Source of the DNA: Corynebacterium kefirresidentii
GTDB taxonomy: Bacteria > Actinomycetota > Actinomycetes > Mycobacteriales > Mycobacteriaceae
Assembly: GCA_002154655.1 (NCBI GenBank)
Contig: NGUZ01000005.1
Span: 40,760 to 104,759 of the forward strand
DNA: 64,000 bases
Direction of reading: 5' to 3'
Part shown: piece by piece, positions 52,697 through 61,123 of the stretch
Layout of the letters: the number at the start of each line of letters is the position of its first letter
How positions within the stretch are numbered: the stretch's first letter is position 1
Made by a program: the position numbers and the translations under genes
Notes under the pieces: generated by a model
Databases searched by the model: none
Told to the model about the DNA's origin: nothing
Seen by the model: only the letters and a program-made list of their open reading frames with translations

Positions 52697-52877
52697 AAAG
52701 CCACACTCAATTCAAAAAGGCGGGTAGTGCGCGATTTTAGGGGAGGAGAGATTTAGGCGACTGCCTAGTATGCCACATGCGGGGTTCACGGGAGTAAATG
52801 CCTAAGTTCCGGAAAGATTAGGCTAAGGTACTTGTGCAGAAATACAACAATCTTCGCGTGCAAAGGATCCATCCACG

Positions 52878-53426
52878 GTGAAAATTTCTCACATACTCGG
52901 CGCAGGCGTGGTCAGCGCTCTCGCCGTGACCCTGACCGGATGTAGTGTTCTCCAGCCGGAAGAAACAGGGCTCGGGGACAATATCACCGTCTCCAGCTCC
53001 GAAGAAGCCCCGTACGAGGCCAAGGACACCGATGACAAAGAGGTCACCTCTAACCTTGCCGAGCCGGTAAAGGATAAGGGCTTGGGCGTGAGCTGGGAAC
53101 TGCAGGGAGTGTATTCCGATAACAATTCCGGCGGCTCCGTAGTGACCATCCTGCTGAAGAATGAAAACGACGTTCCCTTGCCGGTCGACGCCTTTGAAGA
53201 TCCCACCCTCGAACGCGCCGACGGCAATGGTGGCTGGGCCAAGATTAATTCCTTGCCCTATGACGAGCAGTCTGCCCCGGATGTGGAGCCACCAGGACTC
53301 GACCACCCGTTGGGTGCGGGTGCCTCGGTTAATCTGCAGTACCGCTACGACGTCACTCCTGGCAACCTGTGGAATGCCCGCCTCCACGTAGGCAACGTGA
53401 CTTGGGTAGGAGACCTTAATCTATGA
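52878..53426 (+). CDS. secreted lipoprotein of unknown function
   Basis: 182 residues. Signal peptide with lipobox LTGC at residues 19-22, then a Ser/Glu-rich linker and a beta-rich domain of about 115 residues (VSWELQGVYSDNNSGG, VTILLKNENDVPLPV, NLQYRYDVTPGNLW), reminiscent of DUF4352-type immunoglobulin-like folds in Gram-positive lipoproteins. GTG start with AAAGGA 11 nt upstream; a TAGGCT -10 lies at about 52822. Overlaps idi by 4 bases. Confidence 0.8.
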   Translation: MKISHILGAGVVSALAVTLTGCSVLQPEETGLGDNITVSSSEEAPYEAKDTDDKEVTSNLAEPVKDKGLGVSWELQGVYSDNNSGGSVVTILLKNENDVPLPVDAFEDPTLERADGNGGWAKINSLPYDEQSAPDVEPPGLDHPLGAGASVNLQYRYDVTPGNLWNARLHVGNVTWVGDLNL

Positions 53427-53959
53427 CGGAACTTGTAGTCTTGGCCTCTGCCGCGGGCGAACCCATCGGCACCGCTTCCAAGGCCGAAGTTCATACCTCC
53501 GATACCCCGCTGCACTTTGCCTTCTCCGCCTGGCTAACCTGCGGCGGCAAGGTGCTAGTCACCCGCCGCGCGCTGAGCAAACTCACCTGGCCTGGCGTGT
53601 GGACCAATGCTTTTTGCGGCCACCCCGCTCCCGGCGAAGAGAATAAGGCTGCAGTACTGCGCCGCGCCTCCTTTGAGCTAGGCATCGCGCCTTCAGATCT
53701 CTCCGCCCCGCGGCTTATCCTGCCAGATTTTTCCTATCGCGCGGTGGATTCCTCCGGCACGGTAGAAAATGAAATCTGCCCGGTATATACCGTCGAGCTT
53801 GCCCCCGATGCACAGTGGGAGCCCAATCCCGAAGAAGTAGATTCCTACCAGTGGGTCGAGCCGGCCCGGCTTTTTGTTGCCGCCGATGCCATGCCTGGCG
53901 TCTTTAGCCCGTGGATGATTGATGAGCTAGCGGACGAAAAGCTGCGTGCTGCGCTGTAA
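53423..53959 (+). CDS. idi: isopentenyl-diphosphate delta-isomerase, type I
   Basis: 178 residues. Nudix-like fold with the catalytic Cys in TNAFCGHP and the Glu in SGTVENEICPVY; PLHFAFSAWLTCGGKVLVTRR is the substrate edge. It supplies dimethylallyl diphosphate for isoprenoids such as menaquinone and carotenoids. The stop directly abuts the convergent esterase stop. Confidence 0.95.
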   Translation: MTELVVLASAAGEPIGTASKAEVHTSDTPLHFAFSAWLTCGGKVLVTRRALSKLTWPGVWTNAFCGHPAPGEENKAAVLRRASFELGIAPSDLSAPRLILPDFSYRAVDSSGTVENEICPVYTVELAPDAQWEPNPEEVDSYQWVEPARLFVAADAMPGVFSPWMIDELADEKLRAAL

Positions 53960-55258
53960 TTACAGCTCGTCGTCGTTATAGAAGGCCGCGGCCACATAGT
54001 CCAAGGTGGCATAGGCTAGGCGACGCTCGCCCGTATCTAGGTCAAATTCCAGCACCTGGTGGTCATCGCCATAGCTGGGGAATCCGGGCTCACCCGTGGT
54101 GGCAAAATGGCGTAGCCACGCGTTGAGCTTTTTGGCGGGGGCGTTGTTTTCCCCTTCGCTACCATTGCCGCCAAAAAGTGGGCCGAGCTCGGCGCAGTGC
54201 ACTGCGGGGGCAGTAGTGCGGGTAAATTCCATCATCCACGTAGGTCCTGGTGCATACTCGGCTACCTGGGCGGTCCAACGGCGCACTGCGGCATCACCGA
54301 TAAGCCGGCCCATCGGCCGCTGCGGATCCACATAATGCGCCAGTTGCCGCCACTGCTTGAAGCGCCCCTGCGAAATGCCAAACTTGGGCGAAAGGTAGCT
54401 GGTAATAAAGCCCGCCAGGGCCATCTTGTCAATGCGCTGGGCTTGGGGCATGTCATAGAACTCATCGCGGGTAGATGTCACCACGATAGGGATATCCGCC
54501 AGTTCTTCGGCCCGCAGTGGCGCGGGGCCCAAGGCGACATCGAAGCGATATTTCTTGCGGAATTTGGCATACCCTTTGGCCAGCGATTCTGGGTCCATTT
54601 TTCCTAGAGCCTGGCGCGTGACCGGTACGCCTAGAGCTTTGCGCAGGTCGGTGACGCGGTGCTCGAAGCGGTCGCGTGGGAATGCCGGCGAGAGCGCCAG
54701 CACGCGGCGGAAACCGCCCCGGAAGTGATCGCGGCGTGCGAGCCACAAGCTTATCGCCGCCCCAGCGGATTGGCCTACCAAAGTGATATTGGTTTTATCC
54801 CCACCAAAGGCCTCGATATTGTGCTGCAGCCACTCTAAAGCTAGGAGACAATCATCGATGCCGCGGTAGCGGTCCGCCTCATCGCCGTCAAAGCGCGCGA
54901 AACCAGCCAACCCCACCCGATAACCGACGTTGACTTGGATTACACCGTGACGGGCATTCTTTGTCCCCGAAAGCCGCGGATCCTCGTGCGATCCGTGCTC
55001 GTAGCGCCCGCCGTGAACATAGACCACCACAGGGCAGTCGTTGGCATCGGCAGGAGTGGTAATGGACAAAGCAATATCTTCTGGGTGCGGCTCGCGGGCA
55101 TCCTGATCGAGGCTGCGATCAAATGGTTCGGCAGGAGAGTAGGGGCTGGGGATGCTGCAATAGCGCACCGAATGGAAATAGTGCAGGCCATCTCGGCGCA
55201 CGCCGGTGATCCGGCCGGAAGCGGTGGCGACGGTAACAGGAATCTGGGCGCTCGACAT
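53960..55258 (-). CDS. carboxylesterase type B family protein
   Basis: 432 residues. Alpha/beta hydrolase with HGG oxyanion motif (VVYVHGGRY), nucleophile in LVGQSAGAAIS, and ALEWLQHNIEAFGGD between them. No signal peptide, so cytoplasmic. Somewhat shorter than typical type B esterases (about 500). Substrate unknown. Confidence 0.88.
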   Translation of the reverse strand: MSSAQIPVTVATASGRITGVRRDGLHYFHSVRYCSIPSPYSPAEPFDRSLDQDAREPHPEDIALSITTPADANDCPVVVYVHGGRYEHGSHEDPRLSGTKNARHGVIQVNVGYRVGLAGFARFDGDEADRYRGIDDCLLALEWLQHNIEAFGGDKTNITLVGQSAGAAISLWLARRDHFRGGFRRVLALSPAFPRDRFEHRVTDLRKALGVPVTRQALGKMDPESLAKGYAKFRKKYRFDVALGPAPLRAEELADIPIVVTSTRDEFYDMPQAQRIDKMALAGFITSYLSPKFGISQGRFKQWRQLAHYVDPQRPMGRLIGDAAVRRWTAQVAEYAPGPTWMMEFTRTTAPAVHCAELGPLFGGNGSEGENNAPAKKLNAWLRHFATTGEPGFPSYGDDHQVLEFDLDTGERRLAYATLDYVAAAFYNDDEL

Positions 55259-55282
55259 GTCAGCCAGACTACCGCGAGCAAG

Positions 55283-55288
55283 TAGGAT
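55283..55288 (+). promoter_or_regulatory. leaderless promoter -10
   Basis: TAGGAT ends 8 nt before the ATG at 55297. Confidence 0.4.
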
Positions 55289-55296
55289 AAGTAGCC

Positions 55297-55512
55297 ATGG
55301 AGTGGTTGACGAGCTTGGGCAGCACGCTATCGCAATTGTTGGTGCAGGCGCCCGTGTGGATTCAAATGGTCATCGTGGTGGCCATCGCCGTGCCACTCAT
55401 GGTGGTCGTAGCGTGGTGCCTGATGTGGGTGGTCGACTACATAGCCAACCGAGGCAAACGCATGATTTCCCAGCAACGCAGCCACAGCACTAAAGTAGAC
55501 CACCATGGCTGA
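55297..55512 (+). CDS. small membrane protein
   Basis: 71 residues: N-terminal amphipathic part, one long membrane helix (about 22-45) and a basic C-terminal tail. Overlaps the next gene by 8 bases. Not recognised. Confidence 0.7.
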   Translation: MEWLTSLGSTLSQLLVQAPVWIQMVIVVAIAVPLMVVVAWCLMWVVDYIANRGKRMISQQRSHSTKVDHHG

Positions 55513-55744
55513 GGAAAATAACGAGCGCGCACGGCAAGAGCGCGCCGAGCTGCGCGCTAACCCCCGCGAGGGCCTTTGGGACCCCGAAGCCAAGCGCGCC
55601 GGCCAGTCTTCTACCTCGGCGGCCACGCCTGGTGCACAGCCCGTTAAACGCAAGCGCGCTCTGCCCAAATCCCGTGTCACGCTCACGTTGTGGACGATGA
55701 TAGCGCTGGTCATCGTCGTCGCACTGATCGGCCTGTGGACCTAA
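55505..55744 (+). CDS. small C-terminal-anchored membrane protein
   Basis: 79 residues: a charged N-terminal 50 residues (NNERARQERAELRANPREG) and one C-terminal membrane helix (about 58-78). Tail-anchored topology. Overlaps the upstream small membrane protein, so the pair may form a complex. Not recognised. Confidence 0.7.
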   Translation: MAEENNERARQERAELRANPREGLWDPEAKRAGQSSTSAATPGAQPVKRKRALPKSRVTLTLWTMIALVIVVALIGLWT

Positions 55745-55794
55745 ACCTGCTCCACCCCGCACCAGCGCCTAGGCCCGGCGTTAGGCCTTCCGCT

Positions 55795-57927
55795 TTATGC
55801 TTTCCGGCTGGTGGCCTCTAAGCGCTGGAAGAATTCCAGGCTAGGGAGATCCTCAATGAGCAGGGGAGCGCCGTTGGTATCACACAGCGGCACGCACCAA
55901 TTGGGATAAAGTTCGTGCGTGGTACCCGGCTGATTTTGTGCGCGCACATCACCCACCATGTCCACCAAGCTGGTGCACGCAAGAGCCGAAGGTGTACCTA
56001 CGATATAGCGATGCAGTGCTTCACTTATATCCTCCTCCGCGCCGCGAGAAGCGCGCTCGGCCGGATCTACGAGGTAATCGCGCTGCGGTAAGAGGCCACG
56101 GTCCGCCACGGCTGCGAGTACTCGGGCCTGCCACTCTATGTCATCGCGCTGCTCTTCTTCCACCGAGCGGGTAAGCACGCCTAGGTGCGCGCGTAGCGAA
56201 ATATGATCGCCGCGCAGGTAGGCCAAGGTGGGCGGCAGATCATGCGTATTGACTGAGGACAGCGCCAGTTGGCGGTATTTCTCCTGCGGCAGCGGGGAGT
56301 AGTCATCATCGTCGTGTTCAAACCACACGATGGATGTACCCAGCACCGCCTTCTGGGCGAGCACGTCTTGTACCCACGGCTCTACGGTGCCGAGGTCTTC
56401 ACCAATGACCACGGCACCAGCGCGTTGCGCTTCCAGAGCCAAGATGCCCACCATGGCCTCAAAATCATAAGAGACATAGGTGCCCGTCAGCGGGCTGGCC
56501 ATGCGCGGGATCCAGTACAGGCGGAAGAGCCCTAAGATGTGGTCCACGCGCACGCCGCCGGCATGGCGCAGCACGGTGGAGAGCATCTCCCTCCACGGGG
56601 CGTAGCCGGCGGCGGCCAAGCGCTGCGGGTGCCACGGCGGCTGCGACCAATCTTGGCCTTGCTGGTTATAGTCATCCGGCGGGGCGCCTACCGAGCACTG
56701 CGGCGCCAAATACTCTGTGAGGTTTACGGCATCGGCGCCGCCCGGGTGCACCCCCACGGCAAGGTCAGTCACCAGGCCCAGGCGCATGCCGGCATCGAGT
56801 GCGCGCTGCTGCGCGGCGGCCAGCTGCTCATCGCACAGGAACTGCAGCCAGGAATAAAAGCGCGTGAGCTTGTCCATGTCCAGGCCTTCGGCATGGCGCT
56901 GGCCCGACTGCGCGGCGGCGTCTTGCTGCGCGCACCAGGCAGCGAAATCGCGCAGGCCGCGGCCCTCTTCGCGGGCGTAGCGCACGAAGACCTCTTCGCG
57001 CTCCGGAGTGGGCTGGTAATTAAAAAGCTCGCGCAGCACCTGCAGCTTGGCTTCAAAAATGGTGTCGCGCTCAATTTCATCTGCGCTGCGGTTGCGCTGG
57101 CGAAATTCCTCCGCTAACTCACGCACATCATCCTGCAGGTCCTCGGGCAGGAGCTGGAGTTCCGGGATGGATTCGATGTGCAGGTAGAGGGGGTTGATAA
57201 AACGCCGCGTGGTGGGCAGATAGGGAGAATCCTCAATCGGCGGCAGCGGCTCGGCCGCATGCAGCGGGTTGACTAGCAAAAAATCCGCGTGCGGCGCGAG
57301 CGTTTCAGCCAGCTGCCCCAAATCCTGGAAATCACCTATTCCCCAAGAAGACTTCGAGCGCACCGAATATAGCTGCGCCATCACGCCGCTAATCGGGTGC
57401 TCGACAAACTCATCGGCCGTGGTGAGGCGCGCCGGGGTGATAATCAGCGAGCAGGCATGCTTGCCGATGCCCTCTGACTCCAACACCAGCTCGTGGTAGC
57501 CCAGCGGCAGATCGCCAGGGATATGGAAGCTGGCCTCGCCCCATAGCGTGCCATCGACGTCTGCGTCTGGGGCGTCGTTGCGATCTTGGTAGACCTCGCG
57601 GGTGCCGCCTTCTTCCAACTCGATGTGTACGTGGGCGGCGTCGCCGGCATGTACATGCACAACGAACCCGCGCTCCTGGCCCTGGGGTGCGACGACGCAG
57701 TGGGGAAGGGGCTGGGAGGAGCGGGTGAGGTAGTCGTCGTAAAGCAGCTGCGTCAACGCAGCATCGTCTGGGTGATCAGGGACGGCCACGCCCAAGGCGC
57801 GCAGGGTATAGGTAATAGTGTCTTCAGCGACGTGGACGGGGAAACCAGACTGGGAGGTATAGCTGGTGGCCACACCGTGGCGCTGGGCGAGTTCTTCAAG
57901 CAAGGCGCGGGTAGTCACAGGCCACAT
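55795..57927 (-). CDS. malQ: 4-alpha-glucanotransferase
   Basis: 710 residues, glycoside hydrolase family 77. Conserved FLLVNPLHA region, LGLVTDLAVGVHPGGADA, RVDHILGLFRLYWIP (catalytic Asp in VDH), VIGEDLGTVEPWV (acid/base) and LSSVNTHDLPP. Disproportionates maltodextrins. The ATG at 57927 or the GTG at 57918 (VTTRALLEELAQ) is the likely start; longer frames read through the fadD15 promoter. Divergent from fadD15, as in C. glutamicum. Confidence 0.94.
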   Translation of the reverse strand: MWPVTTRALLEELAQRHGVATSYTSQSGFPVHVAEDTITYTLRALGVAVPDHPDDAALTQLLYDDYLTRSSQPLPHCVVAPQGQERGFVVHVHAGDAAHVHIELEEGGTREVYQDRNDAPDADVDGTLWGEASFHIPGDLPLGYHELVLESEGIGKHACSLIITPARLTTADEFVEHPISGVMAQLYSVRSKSSWGIGDFQDLGQLAETLAPHADFLLVNPLHAAEPLPPIEDSPYLPTTRRFINPLYLHIESIPELQLLPEDLQDDVRELAEEFRQRNRSADEIERDTIFEAKLQVLRELFNYQPTPEREEVFVRYAREEGRGLRDFAAWCAQQDAAAQSGQRHAEGLDMDKLTRFYSWLQFLCDEQLAAAQQRALDAGMRLGLVTDLAVGVHPGGADAVNLTEYLAPQCSVGAPPDDYNQQGQDWSQPPWHPQRLAAAGYAPWREMLSTVLRHAGGVRVDHILGLFRLYWIPRMASPLTGTYVSYDFEAMVGILALEAQRAGAVVIGEDLGTVEPWVQDVLAQKAVLGTSIVWFEHDDDDYSPLPQEKYRQLALSSVNTHDLPPTLAYLRGDHISLRAHLGVLTRSVEEEQRDDIEWQARVLAAVADRGLLPQRDYLVDPAERASRGAEEDISEALHRYIVGTPSALACTSLVDMVGDVRAQNQPGTTHELYPNWCVPLCDTNGAPLLIEDLPSLEFFQRLEATSRKA

Positions 57928-57967
57928 TGTGCCACGGGGACAACGCGCCCGCTGGGAAACAGATTGG

Positions 57968-57973
57968 TACAGT
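57968..57973 (+). promoter_or_regulatory. putative fadD15 promoter -10
   Basis: TACAGT, followed about 40 nt later by the GTG at 58013; the leader carries AAAGGA (58001-58006) as a ribosome binding site, 6 nt from the start. Confidence 0.45.
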
Positions 57974-58012
57974 AGGCGGAGATTAATAAATAGCTGTTCG
58001 AAAGGACACCGC

Positions 58013-59845
58013 GTGACCCTGCAAGAAGTGCATACCCCGGCGCAATTTACTATCGAGCCGGGCGAAACCTGCCTGACCGCCCTGATGGACACTGCGAAGA
58101 AGCGTCCACACGGCGTCATGTTTACCCGCCCGGCAAACTACGAGTGGGTCAATGTAACGGGCAAAGAATTCATCGATGAGGTCTTTGAAGTAGCCCAGGG
58201 GCTCATCGCCCTAGGCGTGCAGCAGGGAGACCGCGTCGCTCTCATCTCTGCTACCCGCTATGAGTGGTCCCTGCTGGACTTTGCCATCTGGGCCGCGGGC
58301 GCCGCCTCCGTGCCGGTCTATCCCTCTTCTTCTGCCTCCCAGGTGCGCTGGATTATTGAAGACTCCGGCGCCGTGCTCGCCATTACCGAAACCCGCGAGC
58401 ACTCCGAACTGGTAGAAAACCTGGTCTTGCAAGAAGACGGTGAGCCCAATCTCAAGGGCTCTCCCTCCCAGCTGCGCCGCGTCCTAGAAATCAACTCCTC
58501 CGCCATTGACACCCTCAAGTTCGAGGGCCGCGGCGTGGCCGCCGAGGAGGTCTACGCCCGCATCAAGGCCACCTCCACCGATGACCTGGCTTCCTTGGTC
58601 TATACCTCAGGCACCACCGGACGCCCCAAGGGCTGCATCCTCACCCACCGCAACTGGCTGGCCCAAACCCGCGGCCTGTGCACCAACCCCATCGGTATTT
58701 TCGCCGTGCCGGGCAGCCACACCCTGACCTTCCTGCCACTGGCACACGTCTTTGCCCGCGCGGTTTCCATCGCGGTGGCCATGCGCGGTGCCTCCCAGAA
58801 CCACTGGTCGGACTTTTCCACCATCTCCATCGAGTTCGCCCGCTCCCGCCCGAACGTCATTTTGGGTGTGCCGCGCGTCTTTGAAAAGGTGCGCAATTCT
58901 GCTGCTGCTAAGGCGGCCGATTCTGGCATTAAGGCCCTTCTCTTTGAGCAGTCCGAGAAGGTTGCCATCGAATACTCCAAGGCTTTGGACAAGCCGGAGG
59001 GGCCAGATCGCCTGCTGAAGGCCAAGCACAAGCTCTTTGACAAGCTGGTCTATTCCACCATCCGTAAGGGCGTGGGCGGCAACGTGAACTACTGCATTAC
59101 CGGCGGCTCCGCCATGGGCCACGACCTGCTGCACTGGTACCGCGGCATCGGTATCCCGGTCTATGAGGGCTACGGCCTCACCGAGGTCGCCGCTGCGGCC
59201 GCGGTGGACTTTGTGGACCAGTCCATCGGCACGGTCGGCCCGCCCATGGGCGGCGTGACCTTCCGCATCAATGATGAAGGCGAAATCTGCATCAAGGGCG
59301 ATATCGTCTTCCACGGTTACTGGAATAATCCTGAGGCAACGGCCGAAGCCCTCGAGGATGGTTGGTACAACACCGGTGACTTGGGCGAGATTGATGAGGA
59401 CGGCAAGCTCGTTATTACCGGCCGCAAGAAGGATCTGATTGTTACGGCCGGCGGCAAGAATGTTTCGCCCGGCCCGATGGAGGATATCCTGCGCGGTCAC
59501 CCGCTTATCTCCCAGGCCATGGTGGTAGGCGATGGTAAGCCCTTCGTGGGAGTGCTGCTGACGCTGGATCCAGATATTTTGAAGCGTTGGAAGCTGGACC
59601 ACAATATTCCGGAAAATCGCTCTATGCGAGAGCTGGCCACCGATCCCACCCTCCGCGCGGAGCTGCAGGATGCCATCAACCAGGTTAACGCCACCGTCTC
59701 CCATGCGGAGGGGATTAAGAAGTTCTACATCCTCGAATCTGACCTTACCGAGGAAGAAAACGAGCTGACCCCCACCATGAAGGTCAAGCGCAACGTGGTT
59801 TCGCAGCGCTACGCCGCGGCCATCGAGCACCTGTACAAGCGCTAG
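58013..59845 (+). CDS. fadD15: long-chain acyl-CoA synthetase, FadD15 type
   Basis: 610 residues, AMP-forming. LVYTSGTTGRPKGCILTHRN (P-loop-like A3), EGYGLTEVAAAAAV (A5), GWYNTGDLGEIDEDGKL and GRKKDLIVTAGGKNVSPGPME (A7-A8), and the C-terminal Lys in ELTPTMKVKRN. Activates fatty acids for lipid or mycolate metabolism. GTG start with AAAGGA site; earlier in-frame codons belong to the antisense of malQ. Confidence 0.94.
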   Translation: MTLQEVHTPAQFTIEPGETCLTALMDTAKKRPHGVMFTRPANYEWVNVTGKEFIDEVFEVAQGLIALGVQQGDRVALISATRYEWSLLDFAIWAAGAASVPVYPSSSASQVRWIIEDSGAVLAITETREHSELVENLVLQEDGEPNLKGSPSQLRRVLEINSSAIDTLKFEGRGVAAEEVYARIKATSTDDLASLVYTSGTTGRPKGCILTHRNWLAQTRGLCTNPIGIFAVPGSHTLTFLPLAHVFARAVSIAVAMRGASQNHWSDFSTISIEFARSRPNVILGVPRVFEKVRNSAAAKAADSGIKALLFEQSEKVAIEYSKALDKPEGPDRLLKAKHKLFDKLVYSTIRKGVGGNVNYCITGGSAMGHDLLHWYRGIGIPVYEGYGLTEVAAAAAVDFVDQSIGTVGPPMGGVTFRINDEGEICIKGDIVFHGYWNNPEATAEALEDGWYNTGDLGEIDEDGKLVITGRKKDLIVTAGGKNVSPGPMEDILRGHPLISQAMVVGDGKPFVGVLLTLDPDILKRWKLDHNIPENRSMRELATDPTLRAELQDAINQVNATVSHAEGIKKFYILESDLTEEENELTPTMKVKRNVVSQRYAAAIEHLYKR

Positions 59846-59859
59846 GCTGCGCGGTGGGT

Positions 59860-59893
59860 ACACCCGGGGGAATTCCCTCGGGTGTTTCTTTTT
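59860..59893 (+). terminator. terminator of fadD15
   Basis: ACACCCGGGGGAATTCCCTCGGGTGT forms a 13-bp stem with one mismatch around AATT, followed by TTCTTTTT. Very clear rho-independent terminator. Confidence 0.85.
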
Positions 59894-60045
59894 GCCCTGC
59901 TTGCCGACGCCCCCTTCTGCAGCTCACCCCACCATCCTCACCCCAGTGCGGGCGAACCTGCCATAAACCTGTGAATGGCTTCGGAGTGTCGCGCGCTCGC
60001 GGCGGCGGATCTCGCATAAAGTCGTGAGGCGTTACAGCAAACCTC

Positions 60046-60062
60046 AACCTCTACTAGAGGTT
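60046..60062. promoter_or_regulatory. perfect 17-bp palindrome, candidate operator
   Basis: AACCTCTA-C-TAGAGGTT, 8-bp arms around one base, 36 bp before the start of the next gene and just after a TAAAGT -10-like sequence (60017-60022). The one-base centre fits a protein-binding operator better than an RNA hairpin. Confidence 0.5.
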
Positions 60063-60098
60063 AGAAATGGGATCGTGGAAGGGAGTGGCTCGAAGCCA

Positions 60099-60779
60099 AT
60101 GCACAAAATCGCCGCCGAGCTGCGCCACCGCGAGCTTACGCAAGAGATTTACAATATCGGCGACGAAGTCGCAGAGTACCTCGAGCACCTCATTGAAGCC
60201 ATCGAGGATTGGGACGAAGAGCTGTGCATGGATTGCTTGGCTGAGCTAGGCGATATCGTCGAAGACGCCCGCGTTGACTCCGGCCGTTGTGTAGGCGAGC
60301 TGATGGGCCTGCGCCAAGCCCTGGTCTCCGGCGTGCGCTCCGGCACCATTTCCGCCGCTTCTTCCGGTGTGAACGACGTGGAAGAGCCGGAACAACTCAC
60401 CCCGCGCCTGCTGGATGAACGATTCCCGATCTCCAAGCCCATCGTGGTGCACGAGCTGGCCCAGTCCCTGCGTTACCGTACCCAGGCCGTGGCGGATTAC
60501 CTGCGCGAGGTAGTCGAGTACGTGCTTGCGCAAACCGACGCCGTGGCCCGCAACCTCGACATGGTCTCCCTGCCGCACCTGTACAAGCGCACCGGCGAGT
60601 CCGCCCTCATCGCGGTGCAAGCGTGGAAGCACACGGTGCTTGATACCCACCCGGCCTATGTCCGCACGATGCGCGGGCATAACCCACCGCAGTTCTTAGA
60701 AGAGCGCGCCCGCGTTGCCGCGGTGGTGGAAAAGGTCCGCGCTAAGCGCGAGGCGGCCCGCCGGGCTACAACTGCATAA
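60099..60779 (+). CDS. conserved helical protein of unknown function
   Basis: 226 residues beginning MHKIAAELRHRELTQ, nearly all alpha-helical with many charged residues, no signal peptide or membrane segment. Acidic N-terminal half (YLEHLIEAIEDWDEELC) and basic C-terminal tail (VEKVRAKREAARRA). Not recognised. It sits behind fadD15 but has its own promoter region with a strong palindrome. The ATG at 60099 is preferred; a GTG at 60075 is possible. Confidence 0.75.
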   Translation: MHKIAAELRHRELTQEIYNIGDEVAEYLEHLIEAIEDWDEELCMDCLAELGDIVEDARVDSGRCVGELMGLRQALVSGVRSGTISAASSGVNDVEEPEQLTPRLLDERFPISKPIVVHELAQSLRYRTQAVADYLREVVEYVLAQTDAVARNLDMVSLPHLYKRTGESALIAVQAWKHTVLDTHPAYVRTMRGHNPPQFLEERARVAAVVEKVRAKREAARRATTA

Positions 60780-61123
60780 ACCCCATAGACTTCCTTGTTT
60801 CACGCAAGGGGATGTTCACGGCCACCGAGATTCCCTCTCTCGGTGGCCGTTGAAGTTTTCTGCGCTAGGGCGCCCCGATTCGGGGAAGCAGTTAGGGAAA
60901 TTTTAGGTTAACAGCCGTTCCATATAATTTCTGTTATGCCTGTTCAGTGGGTTGGGTTGTGTATCCAGCGGTATTGTTGCTGGATCAACCTTAAAATCTA
61001 AGTAGAAAATACTCTCAACGCGCTGTAGGGTAATTCCCGTCCAAGCGAACGCCGTGACCTAGCAGCATCCACACGCGGCGCGCGCAATCACATTCTTTAA
61101 CCACATCTACAGGGAGTTAAACC
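60780..61123 (+). other. long promoter and leader region of the collagen-like gene
   Basis: 344 bp. TTAACGGCC-type hairpin GGCCACCGAGATTCCCTCTCTCGGTGGCC (60820-60848) is a probable terminator of the upstream gene. TATAAT at 60923-60928 predicts a leader of about 190 nt. The leader holds GGTTG-TGT-ATCCAGC/GCTGGAT-CAACC (60955-60990). A GGGAG ribosome site precedes the ATG. Confidence 0.5.
60923..60928 (+). promoter_or_regulatory. promoter -10 TATAAT of collagen-like gene
   Basis: Consensus TATAAT with TTAGGTTA just upstream (60903-60910), which resembles half of a DtxR iron box. Start near 60935 would leave a structured leader of about 190 nt. Confidence 0.45.

Noticed and set aside
52740-52870. 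Short TAGGC/GCCTA repeats between the ABC exporter and the lipoprotein
   Set aside because: Arms of 5 bp without consistent spacing; expected by chance in this GC range.
58607-59863. 418-codon antisense frame opposite fadD15
   Set aside because: Shadow of a certain gene; no start signal or recognisable protein.
60903-60915. DtxR box at TTAGGTTA
   Set aside because: Only the left half of the 19-bp consensus is present; not enough to call an iron box, noted only as a half-site.
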